From Hyphomicrobiales bacterium (GTDB taxonomy: Bacteria > Pseudomonadota > Alphaproteobacteria > Rhizobiales > Rhizobiaceae), in the NCBI GenBank assembly GCA_900468535.1, contig UBTY01000009.1:62001-126000 (forward strand): a stretch of DNA of 64,000 bases. The letters are read 5' to 3'. Positions 35,200-45,672 of this stretch are shown here, piece by piece (within the stretch, counting starts at the first letter, position 1; the number at the start of each line of letters is the position of its first letter). A program made the position numbers and the translations under genes. Under the pieces are notes generated by a model, which did not search any database, was not told where the DNA came from, and worked only from the letters and a program-made list of their open reading frames with translations.

Positions 35200-38100
35200 T
35201 TATCCGACCGGATATCCCTCGTCGGGATCGGTGACTTCGCGTCCGTTGATGGCCACAGCATAACCGCGTGGATGGGACGATTTTGAGACCGAAATGAGAT
35301 ATTTAGCGCCCGAGTGCTCTATCTCTGCCGAGAAGCCTTCCCACGCGCTCGGCAACGCCGGACGTACGTGAAGGCGACCATTCTTTAGCCGGATTCCCAA
35401 AATGCCCTCGATAGCAGCGCGATAGAGCCAACCAGCCGAGCCGGTATACCATGTCCAGCCGCCACGACCCGTCAATGTGCCTTCGCCGTAGACATCGGCA
35501 GCAATGACATAGGGCTCGACGCGATAGCGTTCGGCCGATGCGGCATCGCGGGCATGGCTGATCGGGTTGAGCAGATCGAAGCACCGCAATGCGTCGTCAC
35601 CGCGATTGAGTTCGGCAAGCGCCATGACCACCCAGGTTGCCGCATGGGTGTACTGGCCGCCGTTTTCGCGCACGCCGGGCGGATAGGCCTTGATGTAGCC
35701 CGGGTCCTTCGCGGAGTTGGCAAAAGGTGGCGTGAAGAGCCGGATGATCCTTGCGTCAAAGTCGACAAGCTTCGAAAGAACCGATTCCATCGCCTTGGCG
35801 GAATGGGCCGTGTCGCCTTCACCGGAAAGAACACTCCACGACTGCGCGATGGAGTCGATCTGGCATTCGAGGCTTTCCTTCGATCCGAGCAAGCTGCCAT
35901 CGTCGAAAGTGCCGCGGCGGTAGTGGGCGCCGTCCCAGGCGGCGGTTTCAAGCGCTGTCTTGAGCTCCTGAAGATGCGTTGCCCACCGCGTTGCCCGAGC
36001 CGTGTCGCCACGCTCTTCGGCGTAGGCGCCGAACGAGCGGAGGGCGCCGGCGAGGAACCAACCGAGCCAAACGCTCGTGCCCTTGCCGCCGATGCCGACG
36101 CGGTTCATGCCGTCGTTCCAGTCACCGCCGAGGAACAGCGGCAAACCGTTGGCACCCTTGCGTTCGATCGCGAGATCGAGCGCCATCGCAGCGTGCTCGT
36201 AAACGCTCACCTTGTCTTCGGAAATCTCCGGCCGGTAGAACGAATCGTGCTGACCTTCGAGGAGTTCAGGCCCTTCGATGAACGCCAGTTGCTCATTCAG
36301 TACGCTCTTGTCGCCGGTGACAGTGCAATAGTGATGGATGGCATAGGCCAGCCAGACCACGTCGTCGGAGATCATCGTTCTCACGCCGGCGCCGGTGCCC
36401 GGAAGCCACCAGTGCTGCACGTCTCCTTCACGGAACTGCCGCGATGCCGCATTGAGGATCTGTTTCCGCGCGATCGACGGCTCGTGCAGCACGAAGGCAA
36501 GCGTGTCCTGTAGCTGGTCTCGGAAGCCGAAGGCGCCGCTCGCCTGGTAGAAGGCCGTTCGGGCCATGATGCGGCAACCGAGGCTCTGATAGGGCAGCCA
36601 CGTGTTGACGAGGTTGTTCATGCCCTGGTCGGGCGTGGAGATCTGCAGCTTGCCGGTGAAGCGCTGCCAGAAGTCGCGGTTCGCATCAACCGCTTCATCG
36701 AACTTCACCTGCTTCACGCCGGCAATTACGGCCCGTGCCTCTTCCCTCGTGGCGGTATCGCCGAGGTAGAAAACAACGTCGCGCTCTTCGCCGGCTGCGA
36801 TCTCGATATCGATCGCAAGCGCAGCCGCCGGGTCGCCGTCGAGTTCACAAACGCTCGACAGCACGGCACCGCCGGTTACGGCCTTCGGTGCCTGGATCGT
36901 TCCGGCCCTGCCGATGAATTCGCGGCGGCTGGCGCTGAAGCCCGAGATCTTTTCGCTCGCAGCGAAGAATGCAATCCGCCCGGAGTAGTCGATGCTGTAG
37001 TTGTTGCCCGCAAAAAGGGCATCCGCTTCGGCGTCATGCTCCGAAAGGATGAATGGTGCTGTCTTCTGCGGATTGTTGCCGAGGACCCATTCAACGTAAC
37101 CGTAGACACGCAACTTCTTCGCGGTGGCGCCGGTGTTTCGTAGCCGGAGTCGCTGCAGTTTCACTGGCCGTTCGCGATCGACAGTCTGCGTCAACTCAAG
37201 CGCCAGTTCGTTTTGAACGCTTGAGAACACTGAGTAGCCAAGGCCGTGCCGTGCCTCAAAGCGGACGTCCGGCCGCTGCGAAAGAGCGGCGTAAGGCGTC
37301 ATCACGGAACCGCTATCCCGGTCCACGACATAGATCGCTTCGCCGGGTCGGTTGATGACAGCGTCGTTCGACCATGAGGTCAGCTGATAATCGCGCGAAT
37401 TCGTGCTCCAGGTGAAGCCAGCGCCTTCCGCCGACACGTGGAAGCCGAACTTCTCGTTCGAGATCACGTTGATCCATGGATGCGGCGTAAAAGTACCGCC
37501 TGCCAGGCGTACGACATACTCGCGGCCATCGCCGAAGAACCCGCCGATACCGTTCCAGAAGTGGAGGTCTCCCTCGTCCTTGATCTCGACGGCCGGGACG
37601 GCCGTTGCCGCTACGGGAGCAATGCGCTTGGTCGCGGGCTTTGCACGATCGCCCCGCTCCAGTTCCTGCTGCTCTTCCTTCGAAGGTGCAAAGAGGGCGA
37701 CGGCGCGGTTGATCTGATCGATTATCTTGCCGTTCTTGGCGTGGAAGGTGACGCGCGACGCTGAGATGAGCGCGTGATAGGTCGCCTCCTCCATCAAGTC
37801 CTTGCGGACCGTGAAGATGTGCTGTCTCAGGCCATCCGCCTGGCCCAGGCGACGCACGTTTTCGGCCATCTGGTCGACCGCGTGCTGCATGTCCTGTGCA
37901 TAGGAGGAAGCGCGTTCATTCATGATGACGAGGTCTGCCGTCACGCCGCGCGAGCGTAGGTATTCCTGGGCAAGCAGTGCTTCGCGGGCAATGTCGAGGT
38001 CCATGTCATCGTTGATGCGCAAGGTGAAGATCGGGAAGTCACCCGAGATCGCCAGCGGCCAGAGTGAAGACTGCGACTGCATGCCTGCTTCGACTGCGGC

Positions 38101-41100
38101 GGCATCGGCGCGCAGATGCATATCCGGATAAACCAGATGGCGGCCGAGATACTGGAAGGCTGCCGCCTGCTGCGATGTCACGCCGACGTGGCGCATCTGT
38201 ACCTGCGTGCGCGTCCATGCCTGGACAAGCTCGTGATTGAAGGCATCAGCGTGCCTGTAGCGGTTGACGGCCTGATCGACCTCGTTGCGGGTCGGCGCGG
38301 CGATCGTCCAGAAAATTACGCTGACCTTCTTGCCGGCCGGGACGCGTACCGTGCGCCGAAGCGACAGGATAGGATCGAGCGTAAAGCCGTCCGTGCCCGA
38401 GAGCGTTGCACCGGCATCGAATGCCGCGGCATTGGCGAGGCTACGGCCGCGGCCCAGGAACTTGCGACGGTCGGTCTCGAATTCCGTGTGCCGCGAAGTG
38501 CCGGCACTGTCGACGATCAGGTGCGCGACGGCCATGTTCGGCTCGTTCGGGTCACGCTTGTTGCGCTCGGCGCGGATGACGTCGCCCCGCTTGCCCACTT
38601 CCGTCTTCACGAACATGCGTGCGAAAGCGGGATGAGCGTTGTCGGTATCATCGGTCGTCAGCACAGGCTCGAGATAGGATGTGACCTCGATGAAGCGGTC
38701 TTCGGTGCCGCTGTTGATCAGGGTCAGCCTGCGGCCTTCCGCATCGTGCTCGGTGGCAACGATGCATTCGACTTCGCTTGTCAGATCGCCGACGGTCTTG
38801 GTGAACTCGGCCTTCTCGTCCGCGAAGAGAACCTTGACCTGCTCGCCTTCGACACTCTTCGGTTCGGTGGTTGTGGACCACCATTCGTTGGTCGTCGTAT
38901 CGCGCAGGAAGATGAAGCTGCCCCAGCGATCTTCGGTGGGATCTGCCTTCCAGCGCGAAACGGACTGGCCGTTCCAGCGCGCGTACCCAGCACCCGTTGC
39001 GGTCAGCATCAGGGAATAGTGACCGTTTGAGAGGAAGACTACTTCCCGGTCGCGTTCCGAGGGGTTGTAGATCTTACGCAATTCGGGACGCAGAAGATCG
39101 TCATGGATGCTGGCGGGCGTATCGGATTCATGCTTGCCGCTCATGACGGGGATGTCGCGCGGCGCCTTTTCCTGCAGCAGAAGTTCTGCAGCCTCGATCA
39201 CCGGATCCGAGTGGAAGAGTTCGCGGAGGTGGCCATTGAAGGCAACGTTGGCGACAGCTGCAATCGACATGCCGTGGTGGTGTGCATAGTAGTTGTAGAC
39301 CACCGCGCAGGTCTTGCCTTCCGGCACGCGCGTCGGCGTGAAGTCGACTGCGTCGTAGAAACCATACTTGCCGAGAGCGCCAAGCTTGCGTAGGCGATCG
39401 AGGTTCTCGATCGCAGCTTCCGGATTGTACTGGCTGGCGAGCAGCGAAGCGTATGGCGCGATGACGGCGTTGTGGCCAAGACCGCGCTTGAGGCCAAGCG
39501 TCGGAACGCCGAAGTTGGTGTACTGATAATTCAGGTTATGGTCGCGTGCGTTGAAGGCGGCCTCCGAGATACCCCACGGGATACCAAGCTTGCGGCCGTA
39601 GTTCATCTGCTCGACGACAACCAGGTTGTTGGTCTGGTTGAGGATGCCGCCGCCACGCTCCTGCATGACGAGTGGTGGCATAAGGTATTCGAACATCGAG
39701 CCGGACCAGGAGACCAGCGCGCCGCGCGATCCGACCGGTACGACCTGGCGGCCGAGGCGGTACCAGTGTTCCGTCGGCAGGTCGCCCTTGGCGATGCCGA
39801 AGAGGCTGGTCAGGCGGCATTCCGATGCGAGCAGATCGTAGCAAGCCTGATCGAGCTCGGCGCTCTCGACGCGGTAGCCGATCGAAAGCAGGCGACGTTC
39901 CGGGCGGAACAGGAAGCCAAAGTCCATCGAGAACGCGAGATCGCGCGCCTTGTCGCGCAATGCGACCAGGCGGGGGCGCAGGGCGTCGATGTTGGCGAGG
40001 TCGAAGGTGCTGTCGGAGATATGCGCTTCACAGACCTTTACCAGCGATTCCGCCCAGCGGGTAACTTCGGCGCTGAGCGCCGACTTGACCTCGTGGTCGA
40101 GGTTTGCCGCCAGTTTCTGGATATCGCGGGCGAGGACCGCGAGGTTGATGATGCGGATCGACGCAAACTCGTGTTCGCGCTTCACGGCTGCAAGCGCATT
40201 CTGGAAACCGATGATGCGTTCTTCCAGGCGGCGGCGCAGCGGACGGACGGTCTTGCGGTCGTCAGGCAGCTCGGCGAGCGCTTCGCCAAGGATGCCTGCG
40301 GTATCGCCAACGCCGTCGAGGTTACCCTGCATATGTGCCGAAGGCGCTTCAGCCCAATTGCGGCACGCAGAGGAGATCGCGATCAGGTGACCGGCGAGAT
40401 TGCCGCTGTCGACCGCGGAAACGTAGCGAGGTCCGAGCGTCTCCAGCGTATCGGTGTGATACCAGTTGAACAGGTGGCCGCGGAATTTCTCCATCTTGTC
40501 GACGGTTGCGATCGTCTGCTCAAGCCGTTCCAGCGTCTCCTCGAAGGAGAACCAGCCGAAATGCCGTCCGGAAACGACTGAGAGAAGATAGACACCGATG
40601 TTGGTCGGCGACGTGCGTGTAGCCACGATGACGTGCGGTGTTTCCTGCACGTTGTCAGGCGGAAGGTAGTTCTGTTCGACCGTCGTGAACGCTTCGTAGT
40701 AGCGCCAGGTGCGGCGCGCGATCTTGCGAAGCTCGCTGGAAACGGCATCGGGGACGTGCATCCGATCTTCGGTCTCTGCGGATTGGCTCACATAGTAAGC
40801 GACGAGCGGCGAAAGGATCCAAAGCAGCGCAAACGGGATGCCGACGAAATAAGCCTTGTCGCCGGAAAGGGCTGCGAACGCGAGGGCAAGCACGGCAAGA
40901 ACCGGCGCGTGCCACATCGCCTTGTAGTAGGAAACGATCGTGCCCTGCTTGCCGGCCTGAACGCTTGCGGCGGTTCGCCACTGGAGCATCAGCTTGTGGC
41001 TGAAGAACAGGCGGTAGATCGAGCGGCCGATCGCGTCCGCCATCATGCAGGCGGAGTCGGCGATGAAGACGATGCGCAAGGCGACCTGGGCATTTGCCGC

Positions 41101-43719
41101 GCGGATATCCGACCAGACTGTATAAAGGTGGGCTCGAGCCACGATGTCGCTCGTCCGCGGAATGATGCCGTTGATCAGCGATAGCGTCGGAGCAACGAAC
41201 AGGCAGAAGATCAACAGGATCTGCCAGACCAGCGCGCCGAGCGGGTCCATGAAGTACCAGCCGAGCACCGATGCGAAGAACCAGGCGATCGGCGTCAGCG
41301 AACGGCGCAGGTTATCGAACATCTTCCAGCGGCCGAGAGCGGTGACGCCGTGCTTGGGGTTGAACATGTAGGGAAGCAGCTGCCAGTCGCCACGCGCCCA
41401 GCGATGCTGGCGGGAGGTTTCGACTTCGTAGCGGGTCGGGAAGTCTTCAACGAGTTCCAGGTCGGTGACGAGTGCGCAGCGTGCCATCGAGCCTTCGAGA
41501 AGGTCGTGGCTGAGAACGGCGTTCTCTTCGATCCGGCCCTTCAGAGAGGCCTCGAAGGCATCGACGTGATAGAGGCCCTTGCCGGTGAAAGTGCCTTCGC
41601 CGGCGAGGTCCTGATAGACGTCGGAGACCGTGAAGACATAGGGGTCGAGACCGCGGTTGATCGAGAACACGCGCTGGAAGACAGATGCATCCTTGCCTGT
41701 CGTCAACGATGGCGTGACGCGAGGCTGCAGAACGCCGTAGCCGCTTTCGACGCGCCCTGTCGCCGGGTTCAGGACCGGACGGTTGATCGGGTGGTAGAGT
41801 TTGCCGACGAGCTTCGTGACCGCATCACGCATGAGGCGCGTGTCGGCATCGAGGGTCATGACGTACTGGACATTCTCAGGGACGATGTTGGCGCCCGGAA
41901 GGTAGGTCGTATCGCGGTCGCCGCGCAGGAGCATGTTGAGCTCGTGCAGCTTGCCGCGTTTGCGTTCCCAGCCCATCCATGCGCCTTCGGAGGGGTTGTA
42001 GAGGCGACGGCGGTGCAGGAGGTAGAAGCGCGTCTTGCCGTCGTAGGCGTAGCGTGCCGACAGGTTGGCGACTTCGCGACGAGCGTAGTCCAGAACTTCC
42101 AGGTCGGCAGCGGTTTCTTCGACCTGACTGTCCGGCCAGTCGCTCAGCAATGCGAAATAGATTTCGCCACGCGGGTTTGCGAGATAGTGGACCTCGAGGT
42201 TACGGACGAGTTCATCGACGCTATCCCGGTTGGAGATCAGGCAGGGAACGACGAGTAGCGTACGGGCATCTTCGGGAATGCCTTCCTTGAACTCGTAACC
42301 GACCAGCCGTGCCGGGGTAACGAAGAAGGATAGCACGGTGTTGAAGAGACCGGTTGCACCTTCGGAGGCCGGCAACGCGAACATGATCAGCAGGAGCGCG
42401 ATTTCAGCCGGGCCCATGCCTGCGTGCGCCATGAAGCGCCCGACGACGACCATGGCAATGATCGTGAGCAGGATCACGGGAACCGCGATCGACAACCAGT
42501 TGAATTTGCGGACGGCACGGACGAAGTGCTGGACCAGCGTCGGACGATAGCTGGCTCTGGACTCGAGCTTTGGTCGCTGCATTCCCGTCAGGAAGCCGCC
42601 GACGTTCGGTTCATGCGGCTGCGGCTCTTCCGAGCTGCGTGCCTCGTCCGTCATATCGAGCGCGAGTTGCGCGATCTCCATTTCGGTCATCGTCGAGCGC
42701 TTGGCGAGCTTTTCGATCTGTTTGCGGTACTTGTTGCGCGATCCGGAATCCAGGACGCCGTAGTCCGAGTTTTCCCAGAGTAGTCGGTCAACGTGGCTTA
42801 CCTGCTCGACCCAGACCGACCATTCCGTATCGTCGATCTCGCGCAGGCTGCGGATGATGTTGCCCATCGTGACGTTGCCGGAGGACAGGCGGCTGTGCTC
42901 CGCCATCGTCGCGCCCTCGGTATCGCGGCCGAGAGCCTCCAGGCGCTCGTCAAGCCACGCGATCGCGAGGCTCGATGCCTGCGAGCCGTCGCGCATGCGG
43001 TAGAGGAACTGGGTCGAGAAGGTGTTGTCTTCCGCCAGCGATTCCAGCGACTTGAGGTATTCGGCAGCCTTGCCCGGCTCGGTCAGGCGGACCAGCGCAT
43101 CGGCAGCCTCGTTCGCCCGCCGGCGCATGCGGCGGCTGCGTTCGACGCGGATCGAGATGCGACGCAGATTTTCAACCAGAACGTATCGAACGAGGGATGG
43201 CAGCGCCCAGAGTTCGCCAATCCGCAGCGTTTCCGTTTCCTGAAAACCGTCGACGAGCGCCGTCAGGCTTTCCTGCGAGATCGTGCTGTGCGTATGCGCG
43301 ACATAGAGCCAAGCCAGAGCAAGCGTGCGCGGAACCTGAGCGCCGCCGACCGAGATCGTCGGCAGTTCGCGATAGAACTTCTTCGGGAAGTCGCGACGGA
43401 CTTCCTGGATTGCTTCTTCGACGATGTAGTGGTTATCCAGAAGCCATTCGGCGGCCGGCGTAATTGTCTCGCCCGACTCCACATCGGTCGCGGTCGTCCG
43501 GTAGACGCGCAGAATTTCCTTCTCGTTTTCCTTGTGTCGGGCAAAGAAATCGAAGGGGGCGAATGCTGGCAGCGAGGCCACGCCTTCGCGCGCTGCGGAA
43601 GCGCCCATCGCCTTTATGTCTTCGATAGAGAGATAGGTCGAACGGATCGAGTCATTATGATCGATCTGTTTCGTTTCGGACTCGCGGGACGTGCTCGGAG
43701 ACGTGGCGGAAATAGACAT
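35200..43719 (-). CDS. ndvB: Cyclic beta-1,2-glucan synthase
   Basis: Giant inner-membrane enzyme that primes, elongates and cyclises beta-1,2-glucan from UDP-glucose; needed for hypo-osmotic adaptation and plant interaction. The product is about 2839 aa, close to NdvB/ChvB (~2830). From the N-terminus: a cytoplasmic region, transmembrane helices near 410-480, the GT84 catalytic domain (TLDADTRL near 623, QHRWARGDWQ near 771), and more helices near 800-1000. The C-terminal GH94-type phosphorylase half (GGDWNDGMN near 2533) controls chain length. Start is uncertain: ATG 43719 fits family length but lacks a Shine-Dalgarno, while ATG 43794 and TTG 43842 are in frame. Confidence 0.96.
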   Translation of the reverse strand: MSISATSPSTSRESETKQIDHNDSIRSTYLSIEDIKAMGASAAREGVASLPAFAPFDFFARHKENEKEILRVYRTTATDVESGETITPAAEWLLDNHYIVEEAIQEVRRDFPKKFYRELPTISVGGAQVPRTLALAWLYVAHTHSTISQESLTALVDGFQETETLRIGELWALPSLVRYVLVENLRRISIRVERSRRMRRRANEAADALVRLTEPGKAAEYLKSLESLAEDNTFSTQFLYRMRDGSQASSLAIAWLDERLEALGRDTEGATMAEHSRLSSGNVTMGNIIRSLREIDDTEWSVWVEQVSHVDRLLWENSDYGVLDSGSRNKYRKQIEKLAKRSTMTEMEIAQLALDMTDEARSSEEPQPHEPNVGGFLTGMQRPKLESRASYRPTLVQHFVRAVRKFNWLSIAVPVILLTIIAMVVVGRFMAHAGMGPAEIALLLIMFALPASEGATGLFNTVLSFFVTPARLVGYEFKEGIPEDARTLLVVPCLISNRDSVDELVRNLEVHYLANPRGEIYFALLSDWPDSQVEETAADLEVLDYARREVANLSARYAYDGKTRFYLLHRRRLYNPSEGAWMGWERKRGKLHELNMLLRGDRDTTYLPGANIVPENVQYVMTLDADTRLMRDAVTKLVGKLYHPINRPVLNPATGRVESGYGVLQPRVTPSLTTGKDASVFQRVFSINRGLDPYVFTVSDVYQDLAGEGTFTGKGLYHVDAFEASLKGRIEENAVLSHDLLEGSMARCALVTDLELVEDFPTRYEVETSRQHRWARGDWQLLPYMFNPKHGVTALGRWKMFDNLRRSLTPIAWFFASVLGWYFMDPLGALVWQILLIFCLFVAPTLSLINGIIPRTSDIVARAHLYTVWSDIRAANAQVALRIVFIADSACMMADAIGRSIYRLFFSHKLMLQWRTAASVQAGKQGTIVSYYKAMWHAPVLAVLALAFAALSGDKAYFVGIPFALLWILSPLVAYYVSQSAETEDRMHVPDAVSSELRKIARRTWRYYEAFTTVEQNYLPPDNVQETPHVIVATRTSPTNIGVYLLSVVSGRHFGWFSFEETLERLEQTIATVDKMEKFRGHLFNWYHTDTLETLGPRYVSAVDSGNLAGHLIAISSACRNWAEAPSAHMQGNLDGVGDTAGILGEALAELPDDRKTVRPLRRRLEERIIGFQNALAAVKREHEFASIRIINLAVLARDIQKLAANLDHEVKSALSAEVTRWAESLVKVCEAHISDSTFDLANIDALRPRLVALRDKARDLAFSMDFGFLFRPERRLLSIGYRVESAELDQACYDLLASECRLTSLFGIAKGDLPTEHWYRLGRQVVPVGSRGALVSWSGSMFEYLMPPLVMQERGGGILNQTNNLVVVEQMNYGRKLGIPWGISEAAFNARDHNLNYQYTNFGVPTLGLKRGLGHNAVIAPYASLLASQYNPEAAIENLDRLRKLGALGKYGFYDAVDFTPTRVPEGKTCAVVYNYYAHHHGMSIAAVANVAFNGHLRELFHSDPVIEAAELLLQEKAPRDIPVMSGKHESDTPASIHDDLLRPELRKIYNPSERDREVVFLSNGHYSLMLTATGAGYARWNGQSVSRWKADPTEDRWGSFIFLRDTTTNEWWSTTTEPKSVEGEQVKVLFADEKAEFTKTVGDLTSEVECIVATEHDAEGRRLTLINSGTEDRFIEVTSYLEPVLTTDDTDNAHPAFARMFVKTEVGKRGDVIRAERNKRDPNEPNMAVAHLIVDSAGTSRHTEFETDRRKFLGRGRSLANAAAFDAGATLSGTDGFTLDPILSLRRTVRVPAGKKVSVIFWTIAAPTRNEVDQAVNRYRHADAFNHELVQAWTRTQVQMRHVGVTSQQAAAFQYLGRHLVYPDMHLRADAAAVEAGMQSQSSLWPLAISGDFPIFTLRINDDMDLDIAREALLAQEYLRSRGVTADLVIMNERASSYAQDMQHAVDQMAENVRRLGQADGLRQHIFTVRKDLMEEATYHALISASRVTFHAKNGKIIDQINRAVALFAPSKEEQQELERGDRAKPATKRIAPVAATAVPAVEIKDEGDLHFWNGIGGFFGDGREYVVRLAGGTFTPHPWINVISNEKFGFHVSAEGAGFTWSTNSRDYQLTSWSNDAVINRPGEAIYVVDRDSGSVMTPYAALSQRPDVRFEARHGLGYSVFSSVQNELALELTQTVDRERPVKLQRLRLRNTGATAKKLRVYGYVEWVLGNNPQKTAPFILSEHDAEADALFAGNNYSIDYSGRIAFFAASEKISGFSASRREFIGRAGTIQAPKAVTGGAVLSSVCELDGDPAAALAIDIEIAAGEERDVVFYLGDTATREEARAVIAGVKQVKFDEAVDANRDFWQRFTGKLQISTPDQGMNNLVNTWLPYQSLGCRIMARTAFYQASGAFGFRDQLQDTLAFVLHEPSIARKQILNAASRQFREGDVQHWWLPGTGAGVRTMISDDVVWLAYAIHHYCTVTGDKSVLNEQLAFIEGPELLEGQHDSFYRPEISEDKVSVYEHAAMALDLAIERKGANGLPLFLGGDWNDGMNRVGIGGKGTSVWLGWFLAGALRSFGAYAEERGDTARATRWATHLQELKTALETAAWDGAHYRRGTFDDGSLLGSKESLECQIDSIAQSWSVLSGEGDTAHSAKAMESVLSKLVDFDARIIRLFTPPFANSAKDPGYIKAYPPGVRENGGQYTHAATWVVMALAELNRGDDALRCFDLLNPISHARDAASAERYRVEPYVIAADVYGEGTLTGRGGWTWYTGSAGWLYRAAIEGILGIRLKNGRLHVRPALPSAWEGFSAEIEHSGAKYLISVSKSSHPRGYAVAINGREVTDPDEGYPVG

Positions 43720-44020
43720 GGGTTCGGTTCTGGATCCAAACGAGGTTGTGGTGATCAGCGTTGCCTTTTGCACTGCCGAATATGACTGCCGCATGAACAA
43801 TTTCACGTCCTTGGCCGTGAAAACCGGACGAGACGCGCGCAATAATCATAAACGATGCGAATCGATTTAGACGCACAAACAGACAGGCTGCGTGGAAGGC
43901 GAGGAGCGGCCCTTCCCCCACGGAGCCAAACGGGAAAGTTGGACACTATCGGAATAAATCAAGTCAAGAGTTTTCGCGGTCGCCGCGATCGATGGTAGAG
44001 CTCGCGTTGGGCCACCCATC
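43720..44020. other. ndvB leader and intergenic region
   Basis: About 300 bp upstream of the chosen ndvB start. It contains the alternative in-frame starts (43794, 43842), the inverted repeat at 43801-43822, and on the minus strand CTTGAC at 43963-43968 that could be a -35 element, although no good -10 lies at 16-18 bp. I see no other gene here. Confidence 0.5.
43801..43822 (-). promoter_or_regulatory. Inverted repeat with AAGGA in its loop, ndvB leader
   Basis: Perfect 7-bp arms TTTCACG/CGTGAAA flank 8 nt. On the minus strand the loop reads GCCAAGGA, placing a Shine-Dalgarno-like AAGGA in the loop, 13 nt before the alternative ATG at 43794. It may present or mask a ribosome-binding site. 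Confidence 0.4.
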
Positions 44021-44797
44021 CTAAACGCTGCCGGATGCGCGCTTTGCGAAGAAGGCTGCTATCCTCGTTTGTGCCTCTTCGGTCTCCCAGCTATCGGCGA
44101 GCTTGCGAACGACCTCCTCGATGATTTCGGCGGTGATCTCGGTGGAGAGGGAAGCAACCAGCGACTTCGCGCGAGCGGCCGCTTGCGGCGAAGCCGCAAG
44201 AAACTCGTCGATTTCAGTGTCCAAGGCGGCATCAAGATCATCGCCGCCAACTAAGGTCACAAGTCCGATCTCCAAAGCTTTCTTTGAATCGAAAAGCGCA
44301 CCCGATATAAAGAACCGGCGGGCCGCGGGCGCACCAATCCGGGCGATGACGTAGGGGCTGATCGTGGCCGGTATGATGCCCAGGCGAACTTCGGTCAGGC
44401 CGAAACGGGCTTGCGGGCTTGCGACAGCGCTGTCGCACACTGAGATCAACCCGATCCCGCCGCCAAACGCATTGCCGTGGACGCGCGCAATGAGCGGCTT
44501 CGGAGTATCGTTGAGCGCCTTGAACATCATCGCAAGCCGTCTTGCTTCCGACATCCGCTCGGCTCGCGATGCGGCAAACTGCGTTCGCATCCAGTCGAGA
44601 TCTCCGCCCGCGCAGAAGCTCTTGCCCTGGCCTGCCAGGACAATAAGGCGGACGGCTGGATCTGCCCCAAGGTTCCGTGCTGCTTCCGTCAGGTCGTCGA
44701 TCATCTCAGGCGACATTGCGTTGTGCTTTTCAGGGCGCATCAATGTGAGCCGGGCAACGCCCCGTGCGTCGGTGGTGATATCGACGGTCTTCGGCAT
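44021..44797 (-). CDS. liuC: Methylglutaconyl-CoA hydratase-like crotonase
   Basis: Enoyl-CoA hydratase-family enzyme, probably hydrating 3-methylglutaconyl-CoA to HMG-CoA in leucine breakdown. The 258-aa protein shows the crotonase signatures LAGQGKSFCAGGDLDWM (oxyanion hole) and KPLIARVHGNAFGGGIGLISVCD, with a catalytic Glu in FGLTEVRLGIIP. The ATG at 44797 overlaps the TGA of the HMG-CoA lyase gene by one base (TGATG); a longer frame to 44944 would run inside that gene. It is last in the five-gene operon. Substrate is inferred from context. Confidence 0.88.
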   Translation of the reverse strand: MPKTVDITTDARGVARLTLMRPEKHNAMSPEMIDDLTEAARNLGADPAVRLIVLAGQGKSFCAGGDLDWMRTQFAASRAERMSEARRLAMMFKALNDTPKPLIARVHGNAFGGGIGLISVCDSAVASPQARFGLTEVRLGIIPATISPYVIARIGAPAARRFFISGALFDSKKALEIGLVTLVGGDDLDAALDTEIDEFLAASPQAAARAKSLVASLSTEITAEIIEEVVRKLADSWETEEAQTRIAAFFAKRASGSV

Positions 44798-45672
44798 CAG
44801 TCCGTGCTCCTCAGACCATGCGCAAACGCGGCAGCTTCCTGAAGTTTGTCCGTCAGCAGGCCGGTGCGGAAGCCCTTTCGCGAGAGGTAATTGGCGACCG
44901 CCAGCGTATCCACGTTGCCAGCCGAGCCTGGGGCATAGGGGCACCCGCCAAGGCCGCCGACAGACGCATCGAAAACCCGAAGTCCATGCTCGAGCGAGAC
45001 GCCGATGTTCTCAAGCGCCCAGCCATCGGTATCGTGAAAGTGGCCTGCAAGCATGGTCGCCGGTGCGGAAGACAAAACCGTCAGCAGCATCTTGTCGACC
45101 GCCTCCGGACGACCCTTGCCGATGGTATCGCCAAGGCTGATCTCGTAGCACCCCAGCCTGTGTAACTGTTCGACCACATCAGCGGCCGCGTCGGGCGACA
45201 CCGCACCTTCATAGGGACACTCGACAACGCAACTGACATACCCGCGCAAGGGGATCCTCCTCTCCTTGCTCGCGAGCGCGACCGGTCGAAATCGTTCGAT
45301 GCTTTCGGCAATCGAACAGTTGATATTGTGTCTTGAAAAACTCTCCGAGGCGGAAGCAAAGATTGCCACTTCATCGGCGCCGGCCAGCATGGCTGCTTCG
45401 AAACCGCGCATATTGGGCGTCAGCACCGCATAGCGGACGCCGGGTCTACGTCGTATCGAAGCCATGACTTCCTTGGCGTCCGCCAGTTGCGGCACCCACT
45501 TATGGCTGACAAAGCTCGTGACCTCGATGCGTTCGAAACCGCAGTTGGAGATCATGTCGACAAGTGCGACTTTTGCTTCGGTGGGAATGATCTTCTTTTC
45601 GTTCTGAAGCCCGTCACGCGGCGCCATTTCGACGATCGAGACGTCGCGAGGAAGCAATGCTTGTTCCGTCAC
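44797..45672 (-). CDS. mvaB: Hydroxymethylglutaryl-CoA lyase
   Basis: Cleaves HMG-CoA to acetyl-CoA and acetoacetate, the final step of leucine catabolism. The 291-aa TIM-barrel protein has the N-terminal VEMAPRDGLQNE with metal/catalytic residues, LAGHFHDTDG with metal-binding histidines, and the signature SVGGLGGCPYAPGSAGN containing the active-site cysteine. It overlaps the carboxylase alpha gene by 4 nt (ATGA) and the hydratase gene by 1 nt, so translation of the operon is coupled. Confidence 0.95.
   Translation of the reverse strand: MTEQALLPRDVSIVEMAPRDGLQNEKKIIPTEAKVALVDMISNCGFERIEVTSFVSHKWVPQLADAKEVMASIRRRPGVRYAVLTPNMRGFEAAMLAGADEVAIFASASESFSRHNINCSIAESIERFRPVALASKERRIPLRGYVSCVVECPYEGAVSPDAAADVVEQLHRLGCYEISLGDTIGKGRPEAVDKMLLTVLSSAPATMLAGHFHDTDGWALENIGVSLEHGLRVFDASVGGLGGCPYAPGSAGNVDTLAVANYLSRKGFRTGLLTDKLQEAAAFAHGLRSTD

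Noticed and set aside
43801..43822. TTTCACG-N8-CGTGAAA as a fifth parS
   Set aside because: parS half-sites must abut; an 8-bp spacer would destroy the ParB recognition palindrome. It is kept as a separate leader element instead.
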